From positions 62,001 to 126,000 of the forward strand of contig DDVX01000017.1 in the NCBI GenBank assembly GCA_002345575.1: a stretch of 64,000 nt of DNA, written 5' to 3'. The notes beneath the pieces are model-generated. The model worked only from the letters and a program-made list of their open reading frames with translations, was not told the origin of the DNA and did no database searches. This DNA is from Stutzerimonas stutzeri. Its GTDB lineage: Bacteria > Pseudomonadota > Gammaproteobacteria > Pseudomonadales > Pseudomonadaceae. Every line of letters begins with the position of its first letter. Position 1 is the stretch's first letter. This document shows positions 35,252-44,896 of this stretch, one piece after another. The position numbers and the translations under genes were made by a program.

Positions 35252-36151
35252 TTATCGGCGGTCGATCTGCTCCTGCAGATTGGCAATCTGGCTCTGCAGC
35301 GTATTGAAGCTGCGTGTCATCTGCGCCCGGAATGTATCGAATTCGGCAGTCTTCACACCGGGGGCGGGGGCAGCGCGGTTATCCAATTCGCTGCGCAGAA
35401 TCAGTACATCCTGCTCCAGGCGGCTGATTGCCTGGGCGGGGGCGCTCTGGCGCTTCAGCGTAGCGATCGCCTTGTCGATGCCATCGATTCGAGCGGGAAT
35501 TTTGTCCAGGCCGTCTAACGAGCCTTTCAGGCCATTTACTGCAGCATTCAACCTATTCTGCTCGTTGCCCAGCCCTTCCAGGCTCTTGGTGAGTGTGGCC
35601 GTTGCAGCCTGCTGCTTGCTCAGCTCGCCCGCCACAGCTTCGACACGCCCCGCCTGCTCTTGCAGACGCTGATCCTGATTGCCCTGCCGACCCACCAGGC
35701 TCTGCTGCTGCGTGGTCATTGCGCGCTGTTGTTCCAGCAACTCGATGACCTGCCCCTCCAACTGCTTGATGCGCAACTTCAATGCTTCGCCTTCAGTGGT
35801 GACATTGGATTCGGTCGCGACCATTTTTCCGGAAATATCCTGCAGCCGACCCGCCGCATCTTCACTGATGCGCGCAAAGCTCTCCTGCGTCGCCACCAGT
35901 TGTGTCTCCAGCCGCTCTATCTGCCCATTGCCCCACCACCCCAGCGCGAGCAAAACGCCGCACAGCAGCACGATCATGATCCATAAAGGCGCGACATTGG
36001 CGTTGCGACGCTTCTTGCGGACACGTTCAGGCTTCAGGTCGCTGTCGACCGGCTTGTGCAGGGGCTCGAACTCCGGCTCCGGATAGGGCCTTTCGCGTTT
36101 AGCGGTCAGGCTGGGGATATCGTCCAGTTCGTCGTGAGCATCGTTGCGCAT
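35252..36151 (-). CDS. Single-pass membrane coiled-coil protein, unknown function
   Basis: The 299-residue protein has an acidic then basic N-terminal cytoplasmic part (residues 1-50), one membrane segment (APLWIMIVLLCGVLLALGWW) and a long coiled coil rich in Gln, Leu and Glu (about 75-240). It ends in a short helical tail. Similar proteins are common in Pseudomonas, sometimes annotated as ATPase-like without support. The layout suggests a structural or tethering role at the inner membrane. Confidence 0.75.
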   Translation of the reverse strand: MRNDAHDELDDIPSLTAKRERPYPEPEFEPLHKPVDSDLKPERVRKKRRNANVAPLWIMIVLLCGVLLALGWWGNGQIERLETQLVATQESFARISEDAAGRLQDISGKMVATESNVTTEGEALKLRIKQLEGQVIELLEQQRAMTTQQQSLVGRQGNQDQRLQEQAGRVEAVAGELSKQQAATATLTKSLEGLGNEQNRLNAAVNGLKGSLDGLDKIPARIDGIDKAIATLKRQSAPAQAISRLEQDVLILRSELDNRAAPAPGVKTAEFDTFRAQMTRSFNTLQSQIANLQEQIDRR

Positions 36152-36730
36152 GGGTTACCTTTAAGGCGCGTATCGGAATATCGCGCAGTATAACGATTCA
36201 GTGAAACTGCTTCAGAGCGCACTAGAATCAAACAGTTTTTGCCGCTTTCGCCTCAAGCCAGTGCGCCTTGTACCACGGTGCGGGAAGACATCGGGGATAC
36301 CACCGCTTCGATCTGCGCCAGCTGTAGCGAGCTTGCCGCTCAGTTCAAAGAATTGGTACGGCTGTTGCTTAGAAAGCCTTGGCAGCCTGGATAGCATTTC
36401 CGACATGGACGTCGGGCCCTGAACAACGCCTCAGAGGGGCGAATTGACATGTAGTTCAACAAGGCACTGATCGATTGCATACAGACTCAGCGCCGTCGTC
36501 TGCCTGATGAACAACACCTTTTATACGCCTCAGTCAGCCTGACGCTACCCGGCCATGCTGGCGGCCTGCCTGCGCTCCAGCGACGAGCTGACATGTTATC
36601 TGGGCAAGCAGCTAGCGGCCTACAGCGATATGCCCCTTACAGCCACACACGCCGCTCACACCTACAGCCAAAGAGAGTCAAAGCTCGGTGCGCATCTCGC
36701 GCGACCAGCGGGTTCTGGTCTGAGCACAAC
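36152..36730. other. 579-bp stretch without a clear gene; possible decayed coding sequence
   Basis: No intact gene is seen. On the plus strand, 36278-36364 reads VREDIGDTTASICASCSELA and then AQFKELVRLL, which resembles the last helix of a chemoreceptor. A second open stretch, 36554-36733, gives MLAACLRSSDELTCYLGKQL with no known match. Both could be relics. Confidence is low. Confidence 0.3.
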
Positions 36731-37615
36731 CTAAGCTACCAGCCACTGCCGTGCCGAATGCCTGAGCGCCAGGGTCAACTCGGCAAGCAACTCACCACCG
36801 TTGCGCCAGTGATGCCAGTAAAGCGGCACATCAATGGGCAAGCCGCCGGCCACATCGACCAGCGCGCCGCTGGCCAGCTCTGCCCGCACCTGTAACTCCG
36901 GCACCAGCCCCCAGCCGAGGTTGCTTTGCAACAGGCGTACGAAACCTTCGGATGATGGGCACAAGTGGTGACTGAAAGCGCCATTCAGGCCGAGCGAAGC
37001 CAGGTAACGGTGCTGCAACTGGTCATCCGGGCCAAAGACAATTGCCGGCGCGTGCAATAGTGCCTCGATAGACCCGCCGCTCAGGTGTCGCTCAATGAAT
37101 GCCGGGCTGGCCAGCGCCCGATAACGCATCGCCCCGAGAAACTCACTTCGCGCGCCTGCCAGAGGCCGCTCGATGGCACACACGCAGGCGGCTACCTCAC
37201 CGGCGCGCATGCGCTTGAGGCCCACCGCCTGGTCCTCCAGCACATGATCGAGCACCACTCCGTGCTCTGCGCAGAACGACGCCACCGCAGGTGCCCACCA
37301 GGTTGACAGACTGTCCGCATTAAGTGCGATGCGCAGCCGCTCGGGCAGTCGACTGGCATTCATCCCCGGCACCTGAGCTTGCAGGTCGCGCTCCAGCAAG
37401 CGCACCTGCTGTACATGATTGAGCAGGCGTCGGCCGACCTCGGTCGGTTGCGGCGGGCTCGCACGTAGCAGGACCGGTTGACCCAGTCGCGCCTCCAGCA
37501 GTTTGATGCGCTGGGATATCGCTGATTGTGACAACCCCAGAGCCTGTGCCGCCCGATCGAAGCCAGCCTGCTCGACCACTGCCGTCAGAGCCGACAGCAA
37601 CTTGTAATCGAACAT
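36731..37615 (-). CDS. argP: ArgP-like LysR regulator
   Basis: The 294-residue LysR protein resembles ArgP (IciA), which activates the arginine/lysine exporter argO. It starts MFDYKLLSALTAVVEQAGFD, typical of ArgP, and has the helix-turn-helix RAAQALGLSQSAISQRIKLL. I chose the second of two tandem ATGs because AAGGA then lies at better spacing. It is divergent from argO, the usual arrangement. Lysine or arginine as co-effector is known for the family. Confidence 0.9.
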   Translation of the reverse strand: MFDYKLLSALTAVVEQAGFDRAAQALGLSQSAISQRIKLLEARLGQPVLLRASPPQPTEVGRRLLNHVQQVRLLERDLQAQVPGMNASRLPERLRIALNADSLSTWWAPAVASFCAEHGVVLDHVLEDQAVGLKRMRAGEVAACVCAIERPLAGARSEFLGAMRYRALASPAFIERHLSGGSIEALLHAPAIVFGPDDQLQHRYLASLGLNGAFSHHLCPSSEGFVRLLQSNLGWGLVPELQVRAELASGALVDVAGGLPIDVPLYWHHWRNGGELLAELTLALRHSARQWLVA

Positions 37616-37711
37616 CATTTTTCCTTATGCGGCATTACCAAATTTCGTTTTTCTTATACTCGTAGACAACCGAAACTGCGACCACTTCCGCGCTCAGGCA
37701 GGTGCAACGAC

Positions 37712-38314
37712 ATGTGGCAAAGCTATTTCAACGGGTTGCTGGTCACAGCGGGCTTGATCATCGCCATCGGCGCGCAGAATGCCTTTGTCTTGGCCCAGAG
37801 CCTGCGTCGCGAGCATCATCTGCCAGTCGCGGCGCTGTGCATCCTGTGCGATATCCTGCTGATAGCGGTCGGCGTGTTCGGCCTGGCAGCAGTTCTGGTT
37901 GCCAACCCGCTGCTTCTATCTATCACCCGCTGGGGTGGAGTGGCCTTTCTGACCTTCTATGGCGTTGTCGCCCTGCGCCGTGCCGCCCGCCCGCAGGCAC
38001 TACACGAGGATGCGCAACGAAGTCCGCGCTCCCTGCGCAGCGTTCTGCTGGCAGCACTTGCCGTCACCCTGCTCAACCCGCATGTGTACCTCGACACTGT
38101 CCTGCTGATCGGCTCAATCGGCGCACAGCAGCCCGAACCCAGCGCCTATACCTTGGGCGCAGCCAGCGCATCGACATTGTGGTTCATGCTGCTGGCGCTC
38201 GGGGGCGCCTGGCTAGCCCCTTGGCTGGCGCGCCCATTGACCTGGCGCCTGATCGATCTAGGGGTCGCCGGCATGATGTTCGCCATCGCTATCCAGCTGG
38301 TCCTCAGCGCCTGA
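37712..38314 (+). CDS. argO: LysE/ArgO-family amino-acid exporter
   Basis: The 200-residue membrane protein has five to six hydrophobic segments and the LysE/ArgO signature GAQNAFVLAQSLRREHHL and NPHVYLDTVLLIG. It exports basic amino acids. It is divergent from argP. Confidence 0.92.
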   Translation: MWQSYFNGLLVTAGLIIAIGAQNAFVLAQSLRREHHLPVAALCILCDILLIAVGVFGLAAVLVANPLLLSITRWGGVAFLTFYGVVALRRAARPQALHEDAQRSPRSLRSVLLAALAVTLLNPHVYLDTVLLIGSIGAQQPEPSAYTLGAASASTLWFMLLALGGAWLAPWLARPLTWRLIDLGVAGMMFAIAIQLVLSA

Positions 38315-38655
38315 GGAACGGCCGACTTTCCTTGCGGTCCACGGAGAGGGCCGATGGTATCCCCTGCAGCATATGGTTTAAAACGCCGTGCTACGGGCTT
38401 TCCCACACAGTTGCCGCGTGGTTTTGCCGCAGGGTGGGTATGCTATGATCCACGGTTCGCGGATATGCAGTGGAATGCTGCAGTCCGCTACCCGGCCGCC
38501 CGTGAACGGCCAGAATTTACTCACGTTGCAGTGAGCGAAAGGCGAGACAGGCAGGACGAACAGCTTCAGTCCGGCCGTAGCATCAGCCGCCGAACACCGG
38601 CGCAGATTGTCTTCGCGAGCTGCCGCATTCTCGACACCTGAGCAGGAGATACACC
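38315..38655 (+). promoter_or_regulatory. sodB upstream region, no gene
   Basis: The 341-bp gap contains a plausible -10 (TATGAT, about 38443-38448) with TTGCCG 17-20 bp upstream. That implies a leader of about 200 nt before sodB. The ribosome site GCAGGAG stands before the ATG. Nothing else is recognised. Confidence 0.35.
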
Positions 38656-39237
38656 ATGGCTTTCGAATTGCCGCCGCTTCCGTTTGAAAAGAACGCCCTT
38701 GAGCCGCACATTTCCGCCGAGACCTTCGAGTATCACCACGGCAAGCACCACCAGGCTTACGTGACCAACCTGAACAATCTGATTCCGGGCACCGAGTTCG
38801 AAGGCAAGGACTTGGAAACCATCATCAAGACCTCCTCCGGCGGCATCTTCAACAACGCCGCGCAGGTTTGGAACCACACCTTCTTCTGGAACTGCATGGC
38901 ACCGAACGCCGGTGGCCAGCCGACCGGCGCCCTGGCTGACGCCATCAATGCCGCCTTCGGCGACTTCGACAAGTTCAAGGAAGAGTTCACCAAAACCGCC
39001 ATCGGCACCTTCGGTTCCGGCTGGGCCTGGCTGGTGAAGAAGTCCGACGGCAGCGTCGGCCTGGCCAGCACCATCGGTGCCGGCAACCCGATGACCGCTG
39101 GCGACAAGCCGCTGCTGACCTGCGACGTCTGGGAGCACGCTTACTACATCGACTACCGCAACGCTCGTCCGAAGTTCGTTGAGGCGTTCTGGAACGTCGT
39201 CAACTGGGACTTCGTCGCGAAAAACTTCGCCGGCTAA
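38656..39237 (+). CDS. sodB: Superoxide dismutase, Fe type
   Basis: The 193-residue enzyme converts superoxide to oxygen and hydrogen peroxide. Metal ligands lie in the usual places: the N-terminal EYHHGKHHQAYV, NHTFFWNCM near residue 74, and the C-terminal DVWEHAYYIDY (Asp and His). The glutamine in NNAAQVWNHTFFW and the overall sequence point to the iron form. Confidence 0.97.
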   Translation: MAFELPPLPFEKNALEPHISAETFEYHHGKHHQAYVTNLNNLIPGTEFEGKDLETIIKTSSGGIFNNAAQVWNHTFFWNCMAPNAGGQPTGALADAINAAFGDFDKFKEEFTKTAIGTFGSGWAWLVKKSDGSVGLASTIGAGNPMTAGDKPLLTCDVWEHAYYIDYRNARPKFVEAFWNVVNWDFVAKNFAG

Positions 39238-39300
39238 GTCGCCGTCATGCACAGCACGGGAAGACGGCTTGGCCATCCCCCGCGCCGCATGCACCGCAAT

Positions 39301-39335
39301 GCCCGACTCCTTGTGAGTCGGGCATTTTTGTTTTT
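39301..39335 (+). terminator. Terminator after sodB
   Basis: GCCCGACTC and GAGTCGGGC form a 9-bp stem with a 5-nt loop followed by ATTTTTGTTTTT. Confidence 0.93.
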
Positions 39336-39358
39336 GCAACGCGTTGGAGTCCACTTCC

Positions 39359-40042
39359 ATGTCCAAAACCGCACTTGTGATTGGCGCTTCCCGGGGCCTC
39401 GGCCTCGGGCTGGTCAAACAACTACAGGCCGAAGGCTGGCAAGTAATTGCCACGGTCCGCGATCCGCAACGCGCCGAGGCGCTGGCTGCCTTGGCTGGCA
39501 TTCGCATCGAAACATTGGATATCGACGATGTGGCAAGCGTCGATGCGCTGGCTCAGCGTCTGGCTGGCAGTCAACTGGATCTGCTCTTCGTCAACGCTGG
39601 CATTTCCGGCCCACGCGATGCCTCGGCCAGTGATGCAACTCTTGAAGACATCGGCGCGCTCTTCATGACCAACACCGTGGCACCGATTCGCCTGGCCGAA
39701 CGCCTGCTGCCACTGGTGGAGCCGCGTAACGGCGTGATCACCTTTATGAGTTCGATCATGGGCAGCGTAGAAATGGGGCCGGCAATGGGCATGCCGCTGT
39801 ATGGCGCCAGCAAGGCGGCACTCAATCACCTGACCCGCAATTTTGTCGCCAGCCTTGGCGAAGACACCAACCTGACGGTGGTATCCATGCACCCAGGCTG
39901 GGTGAGAACCGGGATGGGCGGCGACCAGGCACCGCTGGATGTCGAAACCAGCTGCAAGGGGATGGTTGAACAAGTCACAAGCGCAGCTGGCCAGCGCGGG
40001 CATCGTTTTATCGACTATCAGGGTCAAGCACTTCCCTGGTAG
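39359..40042 (+). CDS. Short-chain dehydrogenase/reductase
   Basis: The 227-residue SDR has the cofactor motif VIGASRGLGLGLVKQL at the N-terminus, the NNAG-equivalent FVNAGISGP, the catalytic Ser (TFMSSIMGS) and YGASKAALN. Similar proteins resemble the C-factor-like SDRs. The substrate is unknown. I chose the ATG at 39359, which has TTGGAGT upstream. Confidence 0.85.
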   Translation: MSKTALVIGASRGLGLGLVKQLQAEGWQVIATVRDPQRAEALAALAGIRIETLDIDDVASVDALAQRLAGSQLDLLFVNAGISGPRDASASDATLEDIGALFMTNTVAPIRLAERLLPLVEPRNGVITFMSSIMGSVEMGPAMGMPLYGASKAALNHLTRNFVASLGEDTNLTVVSMHPGWVRTGMGGDQAPLDVETSCKGMVEQVTSAAGQRGHRFIDYQGQALPW

Positions 40043-40114
40043 CTCCCTGAAACGACGATGCGGGCGGTGCCCTTCGGCAACCACCCGCATCGATAGCGAT
40101 TGGATCGCAGTGAA

Positions 40115-40681
40115 TCAGGCCCTGGGCAAGGTCACGCCGCGCTGGCCTTGGTATTTGCCACCCCGGTCGCGGTAGGACACTTCGCATTCCTCGTCGGACT
40201 CGAAGAACAGCATCTGCGCCACACCCTCGTTGGCATAGATCTTCGCAGGCAGCGTCGTGGTATTGGAGAACTCCAGCGTCACGTGCCCTTCCCATTCCGG
40301 CTCCAGCGGCGTGACGTTGACGATGATGCCGCAACGAGCATAGGTACTCTTGCCCAGACAGATGGTCAGCACGTTACGCGGAATACGGAAGTACTCGACC
40401 GTGCGCGCCAGGGCGAAGGAGTTCGGCGGAATGATGCAGACGTCGCTCTTGACGTCTACGAAGCTCTTCTCGTCGAAGTTCTTCGGGTCGACCGTCGCCG
40501 AATTGATATTGGTGAAGACCTTGAATTCATCGGCGCAGCGTACGTCGTAGCCATAGCTGGAAACGCCGTAGGAAATCAGGCGTTCATTGCCCTCGTTGCG
40601 CACCTGGCGCTCGACGAAGGGCTCGATCATGCCCTGCTCAAGGGCCATCCGGCGTATCCACTTGTCCGATTTGATGCTCAT
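40115..40681 (-). CDS. dcd: dCTP deaminase
   Basis: The 188-residue enzyme deaminates dCTP to dUTP for thymidylate synthesis. Family features are the N-terminal MSIKSDKWIRRMALEQGMIE, the catalytic region GKSTYARCGIIVNVTPLEPE and the C-terminal GKYQGQRGVTLPRA. Gene order with metG and apbC (mrp) nearby is the usual Pseudomonas arrangement. Confidence 0.97.
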   Translation of the reverse strand: MSIKSDKWIRRMALEQGMIEPFVERQVRNEGNERLISYGVSSYGYDVRCADEFKVFTNINSATVDPKNFDEKSFVDVKSDVCIIPPNSFALARTVEYFRIPRNVLTICLGKSTYARCGIIVNVTPLEPEWEGHVTLEFSNTTTLPAKIYANEGVAQMLFFESDEECEVSYRDRGGKYQGQRGVTLPRA

Positions 40682-41004
40682 GGCGGGCGTCCTGACTGTG
40701 CTGATTGATCAATGAGTAAAGACGTGCATATTAACGGCCCTGTGCAGCTGGTTCCAAGCCCGCAACCCACGTCCGCACACCGCCTGCTCCGGGCGTTGGG
40801 CAGAAACTGAAAATAATCCTCGCATTGCTACGTAAATGCGGTATCTTGCGTTGGCTGCTGCTGCATGTGTCACCGTGAATCGCTACATGTTTAGATTTCG
40901 ATCCGATCATTGCTACGACTCCTTTAACTCCTTGCACACAGTCACAGTTCGGGGTATTTGCCCGTTCAAATCACTACTACACCTTGTTCAAGGAGACATT
41001 TCAA
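40682..41004 (+). promoter_or_regulatory. dcd-csp intergenic region, cold-shock leader
   Basis: The gap has no gene. The last 130 bp before the csp ATG are probably a long 5' leader, as is common for csp mRNAs. AAGGAGACAT is the ribosome site. A short inverted repeat GCATTGCTACGTAAATGC lies at about 40824-40841. Confidence 0.35.
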
Positions 41005-41214
41005 ATGTCCAATCGCCAAACCGGTACCGTTAAGTGGTTCAACGATGAAAAAGGCTTCGGCTTCATCACTCCGCAATCCGGTGACGACCTCTTCGTTCAC
41101 TTCCGTGCCATTCAAGGTGACGGCTTCAAGAGCCTGAAAGAAGGCCAGCAAGTCTCCTTCGTCGCTACCCGCGGCCAGAAAGGCATGCAAGCTGAGGAAG
41201 TTCAGGTTATCTAA
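41005..41214 (+). CDS. Cold-shock protein, CspA family
   Basis: The 69-residue OB-fold protein has both RNA-binding motifs, KGFGFIT and LFVHF. It binds single-stranded RNA/DNA as an RNA chaperone. The start is fixed by AAGGAG before ATG 41005, although the frame is open upstream. A strong terminator follows. Confidence 0.96.
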   Translation: MSNRQTGTVKWFNDEKGFGFITPQSGDDLFVHFRAIQGDGFKSLKEGQQVSFVATRGQKGMQAEEVQVI

Positions 41215-41229
41215 CCTGAGTCTTCTCTG

Positions 41230-41258
41230 AAAAAACCCCGCTTCGGCGGGGTTTTTTT
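41230..41258 (+). terminator. Terminator after the csp gene
   Basis: AAAAAACCCCGC and GCGGGGTTTTTTT form a long stem with a short TTCG-like loop and a T-tract. Confidence 0.95.
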
Positions 41259-41340
41259 GTGCCTGCGATTGGCCATAGCGGATACGAGCAACGCATTCCA
41301 ACCAGGTTCGCGCTCCATCGAGCGGTTGATGCCGATGAAG

Positions 41341-41371
41341 CGGTGGATAAGCTTCGCGTTATCCACCCTAA
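41341..41371. repeat. GTAG-REP hairpin downstream of apbC
   Basis: GGTGGATAAGCTTCGCG pairs back as TTATCCACCCTA. Compared with the copy at 57951, the stem pair T-A is replaced by C-G, a compensated change. Confidence 0.6.
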
Positions 41372-41386
41372 GTCAACGTGTCTCAA

Positions 41387-42481
41387 TCAGTCGTCGGATA
41401 CCACAATGTTTGGCATCGACTGAGCAATGATCTGCCCACTCTGGGAAATCCGTGCACCAACTGTACGAGCCACTTCCTGATAGATCATGGCGATCTGGCT
41501 TTCCGGATCGGCAATAGCGGTCGGCTTGCCCGCATCGGCCTGACTGCGAATGGCCATGGACAGCGGCAACGACGCCAGCAGCTCAACGTTATACTGGTCC
41601 GCCAGCTTCTCGCCGCCGCCTTCTCCGAACAGATGCTCGGCGTGGCCGCAGTTGGAACAGATATGAACGGCCATATTTTCCACCACACCCAGTACCGGAA
41701 TGTTGACCTTGCGGAACATCTCGACACCTTTCTTGGCATCCAGTAGCGCAATGTCTTGCGGAGTAGTGACGATTACCGAGCCGGTCACCGGCACTTTCTG
41801 CGCCAGGGTCAGCTGGATGTCGCCAGTGCCCGGCGGCATGTCCACTACCAGATAGTCAAGATCCTTCCAGGCAGTCTGGGTGATCAGCTGCAGCAAAGCA
41901 CCGGAAACCATCGGGCCGCGCCAGACCATGGGCGTCTTGTCGTCAGCCAGAAACGCCATGGACATCAGCTGCACGCCATGCGCTTCCAGCGGCAGGAACC
42001 ACTTCTGGTCGCGTATCTCCGGTTTGGTGCCCTCGGGAATGCCGAACATGATGCCCTGGCTCGGCCCGTAGATATCGGCATCCAGCACACCCACCCGAGC
42101 GCCCTCACGGGTCAGCGCCAGCGCCAGGTTAGCTGCCGTGGTGGACTTGCCCACGCCGCCCTTGCCTGAAGACACGGCGATGATGTTTTTCACATTGGCC
42201 AGCGCCGGAACCTGGTCCTGCGCCTTGTGCGCCTTGATCACACAATCGACCTGCACGTCCGCGCGGCTCACGCCGTCGAGCTGCTCAATCGCCATGGCCA
42301 GCGTCTGCGCCCAGCCACCGCGAAACAACCCGGCCGCGTAGCCGAGTTCGAGCTGCACGTTGACGCGATCGGCCTGTATTTCGATTGAACGTACGCATCC
42401 GGCACTGACCGGATCCTGGTTCAAATGGGGATCGGTGTATTGACGCAGTACCGCTTCCACAGCTTCACGGGTGACGGACAT
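41387..42481 (-). CDS. apbC: Iron-sulfur carrier ATPase Mrp/ApbC
   Basis: The 364-residue protein has an N-terminal DUF59/MIP18-like domain (about 1-90) and a P-loop ATPase domain with VSSGKGGVGKSTTAANLALAL. The Fe-S binding pair CSNCG lies near residue 275. It carries and delivers iron-sulfur clusters. It is divergent from metG, the conserved gammaproteobacterial arrangement. Confidence 0.96.
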   Translation of the reverse strand: MSVTREAVEAVLRQYTDPHLNQDPVSAGCVRSIEIQADRVNVQLELGYAAGLFRGGWAQTLAMAIEQLDGVSRADVQVDCVIKAHKAQDQVPALANVKNIIAVSSGKGGVGKSTTAANLALALTREGARVGVLDADIYGPSQGIMFGIPEGTKPEIRDQKWFLPLEAHGVQLMSMAFLADDKTPMVWRGPMVSGALLQLITQTAWKDLDYLVVDMPPGTGDIQLTLAQKVPVTGSVIVTTPQDIALLDAKKGVEMFRKVNIPVLGVVENMAVHICSNCGHAEHLFGEGGGEKLADQYNVELLASLPLSMAIRSQADAGKPTAIADPESQIAMIYQEVARTVGARISQSGQIIAQSMPNIVVSDD

Positions 42482-42647
42482 GACTACTCCACAGGAAAGA
42501 CCGAGTAAAACAGGCGGCTATGTTACCAGCAGCGACCAGGACGGCGCGCGCCTTGCGACAACCCGTCGTGTACCGCCGGCGGTGGCCTGTATGAGGTCGC
42601 ATCCTTTATAGTTGCGGACTTCTCGTTTTACCGGTGCAGCCATTCCC

Positions 42648-44687
42648 ATGTCCGAAGTTCGTCAGATTCTCGTTACCAGCGCCCTGCCGTATGCCAATGG
42701 ATCGATCCACCTTGGCCACATGCTGGAATATATCCAGACCGACATGTGGGTGCGCTTCCAGAAACTGCGCGGCAACCAGTGCATCTACGTCTGCGCCGAC
42801 GATGCCCACGGCTCGGCGATCATGCTGCGCGCGGAGAAGGAAGGCATCACGCCCGAGCAGTTGATCGCTAACGTACAGGCCGAACACAGCACCGACTTCG
42901 CTGATTTCCTGGTGGACTTTGACAACTTCCACTCCACCCATTCAGAAGAAAACCGCGAACTGTCAGAGCTGATTTACGGCAAGTTGCGTGATGCCGGCCA
43001 TATCGCCACCCGTTCGGTCACCCAGTACTTTGACCCCGAGAAAGGCATGTTCCTGGCCGACCGGTTCATCAAGGGCACCTGTCCGAAATGCGCCGCCGAA
43101 GACCAGTATGGCGACAATTGCGAGAAGTGCGGCGCCACCTATGAGCCCACCGATCTGAAGGACCCTCGCTCGGCCATCTCCGGCGCGACCCCGGTGCTGC
43201 GCGATTCCAAGCACTTCTTCTTCAAACTGCCGGACTTCGAGGCCATGCTCAAGCAGTGGACCCGCAGCGGCACCCTGCAGGATTCGGTGGCCAACAAGAT
43301 TGCCGAATGGCTCGATGGCGGTTTGCACGAGTGGGATATCTCCCGCGATGCACCCTACTTCGGTTTCGAGATTCCCGACGAGCCGGGCAAATACTTCTAT
43401 GTCTGGCTGGACGCACCAATCGGCTACATGGCGAGCTTCAAGAACCTCTGCGCCCGCCGCCCGGACCTGGACTTCGACTCCTTCTGGAACAAGGACTCCA
43501 GCGCCGAGCTGTATCACTTCATCGGCAAGGACATCATCAACTTCCACACCCTGTTCTGGCCAGCGATGCTCGAAGGCGCCGGCTACCGCAAGCCGACCGC
43601 CGTCAATGTGCACGGCTACCTGACAGTGAACGGGCAGAAGATGTCCAAGTCGCGCGGTACCTTTATCAAGGCACGCACCTACCTCGATCATCTGAACCCC
43701 GAGTATCTTCGCTATTACTACGCAGCCAAACTTGGCCGCGGCGTGGATGACCTGGACCTCAACCTCGAAGACTTTGTGCAGAAGGTCAACTCGGACCTGG
43801 TCGGCAAGGTGGTCAACATTGCAAGCCGTTGCGCCGGCTTCATCCACAAGGGCAACGCCGGTGTGATGGTTGCGGAGAACGCTGCACCGGAGCTGACCGA
43901 CGCTTTCCGCACCGCTGCACCGTCCATTGCCGAAGCTTACGAAAGCCGCGACTTCGCCCGCGCCATGCGCGAGATCATGGCCCTCGCCGACCGCGCCAAC
44001 GCCTGGATTGCCGACAAGGCACCCTGGGCGCTGAACAAGCAGGAAGGCAAGCAGGCCGAAGTGCAGGCGATCTGCGCCACCGGTATCAACCTGTTCCGCC
44101 AGCTGGTGATCTTCCTCAAGCCGGTGCTGCCGAACCTTGCCGCAGACGCCGAGCGCTTCCTCAACGTCGAACCGTTGCGCTGGGATGATCATCAGACGCT
44201 GCTGACCAACCATCAACTGAACGCCTTCACGCCGCTGCTGACCCGTATCGAGCCGGCCAAGATCGAAGCCATGGTGGAAGCCTCCAAGGAAGATCTGGCC
44301 GCCAGCGAAAGCGAAGCACCCGCAGGGAATGGCGAATTGACCAAAGACCCATTGGCTGCCGAAATCACCTTCGACCAGTTCGCAGCGGTCGATCTGCGTA
44401 TTGCTCTGATCGAGAAATGCGAGTTCGTCGAAGGTGCCGATAAGCTGCTGCGTCTGACCCTGGATATCGGCGATGCCAAGCGCAACGTCTTCTCCGGCAT
44501 CAAGAGCGCCTACCCCGACCCGAGCAAGCTGGAAGGCCGGCTGACGCTGTATGTTGCCAACCTGGCGGCGCGCAAGATGAAGTTCGGCGTATCCGAAGGG
44601 ATGGTGCTTGCAGCAGGCCCAGGCGGCGAAGAGATCTACCTGCTCAGCCCCGACAGCGGTGCCAAGCCCGGCCAGCGAGTGAAGTGA
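42648..44687 (+). CDS. metG: Methionyl-tRNA synthetase
   Basis: The 679-residue enzyme charges tRNA-Met. The HIGH-like motif SIHLGHMLEYIQTD, a zinc knuckle (CPKCAAEDQYGDNCEKCG, about residues 146-163) and KMSKSRGTF are present. A C-terminal EMAP/tRNA-binding dimerisation domain starts near residue 575. The ATG at 42648 (MSEVRQILVTSALPYANGS) fits the family. Its stop overlaps the next gene by 4 bp (GTGA). Confidence 0.98.
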   Translation: MSEVRQILVTSALPYANGSIHLGHMLEYIQTDMWVRFQKLRGNQCIYVCADDAHGSAIMLRAEKEGITPEQLIANVQAEHSTDFADFLVDFDNFHSTHSEENRELSELIYGKLRDAGHIATRSVTQYFDPEKGMFLADRFIKGTCPKCAAEDQYGDNCEKCGATYEPTDLKDPRSAISGATPVLRDSKHFFFKLPDFEAMLKQWTRSGTLQDSVANKIAEWLDGGLHEWDISRDAPYFGFEIPDEPGKYFYVWLDAPIGYMASFKNLCARRPDLDFDSFWNKDSSAELYHFIGKDIINFHTLFWPAMLEGAGYRKPTAVNVHGYLTVNGQKMSKSRGTFIKARTYLDHLNPEYLRYYYAAKLGRGVDDLDLNLEDFVQKVNSDLVGKVVNIASRCAGFIHKGNAGVMVAENAAPELTDAFRTAAPSIAEAYESRDFARAMREIMALADRANAWIADKAPWALNKQEGKQAEVQAICATGINLFRQLVIFLKPVLPNLAADAERFLNVEPLRWDDHQTLLTNHQLNAFTPLLTRIEPAKIEAMVEASKEDLAASESEAPAGNGELTKDPLAAEITFDQFAAVDLRIALIEKCEFVEGADKLLRLTLDIGDAKRNVFSGIKSAYPDPSKLEGRLTLYVANLAARKMKFGVSEGMVLAAGPGGEEIYLLSPDSGAKPGQRVK

Positions 44688-44896
44688 CAACCATCGCCAC
44701 GGACCCCACTCGCTGCCCGCTGTGCGGGCAGTCGAACCAGTGCGGGCAAAGCGATCCGGCAACCGCCGATCAGCCGTGCTGGTGCTTCGGGGTCGAGATC
44801 GCCGCGCAAAACCTGGAACGCATACCAGCCAGCGACCGGGACAAAGCCTGCCTTTGTGCCCGTTGCGCTCGCGCCGAGCCACCTGAAACTACCTGA
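44684..44896 (+). CDS. Cysteine-rich CWC-family small protein
   Basis: The 70-residue protein has the CWC pattern: CPLCGQSNQCG, then PCWCFG, then CLCARC, a putative metal-binding knuckle of unknown role. It starts with GTG overlapping the metG stop and ends one base into the next gene (TGATG), so the three genes are likely co-translated. Confidence 0.85.
   Translation: MTTIATDPTRCPLCGQSNQCGQSDPATADQPCWCFGVEIAAQNLERIPASDRDKACLCARCARAEPPETT

Noticed and set aside
36201..36422. Plus-strand frame of 73 codons in the gap before the argP gene
   Set aside because: It has no ribosome site and no known match. The relic reading is in another frame, so it is not listed as a gene.
42963..44882. Long minus-strand open frame of 639 codons
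   Set aside because: It is the antisense of metG. It has no start signal and no protein-like pattern, and is a by-product of high GC codon use.
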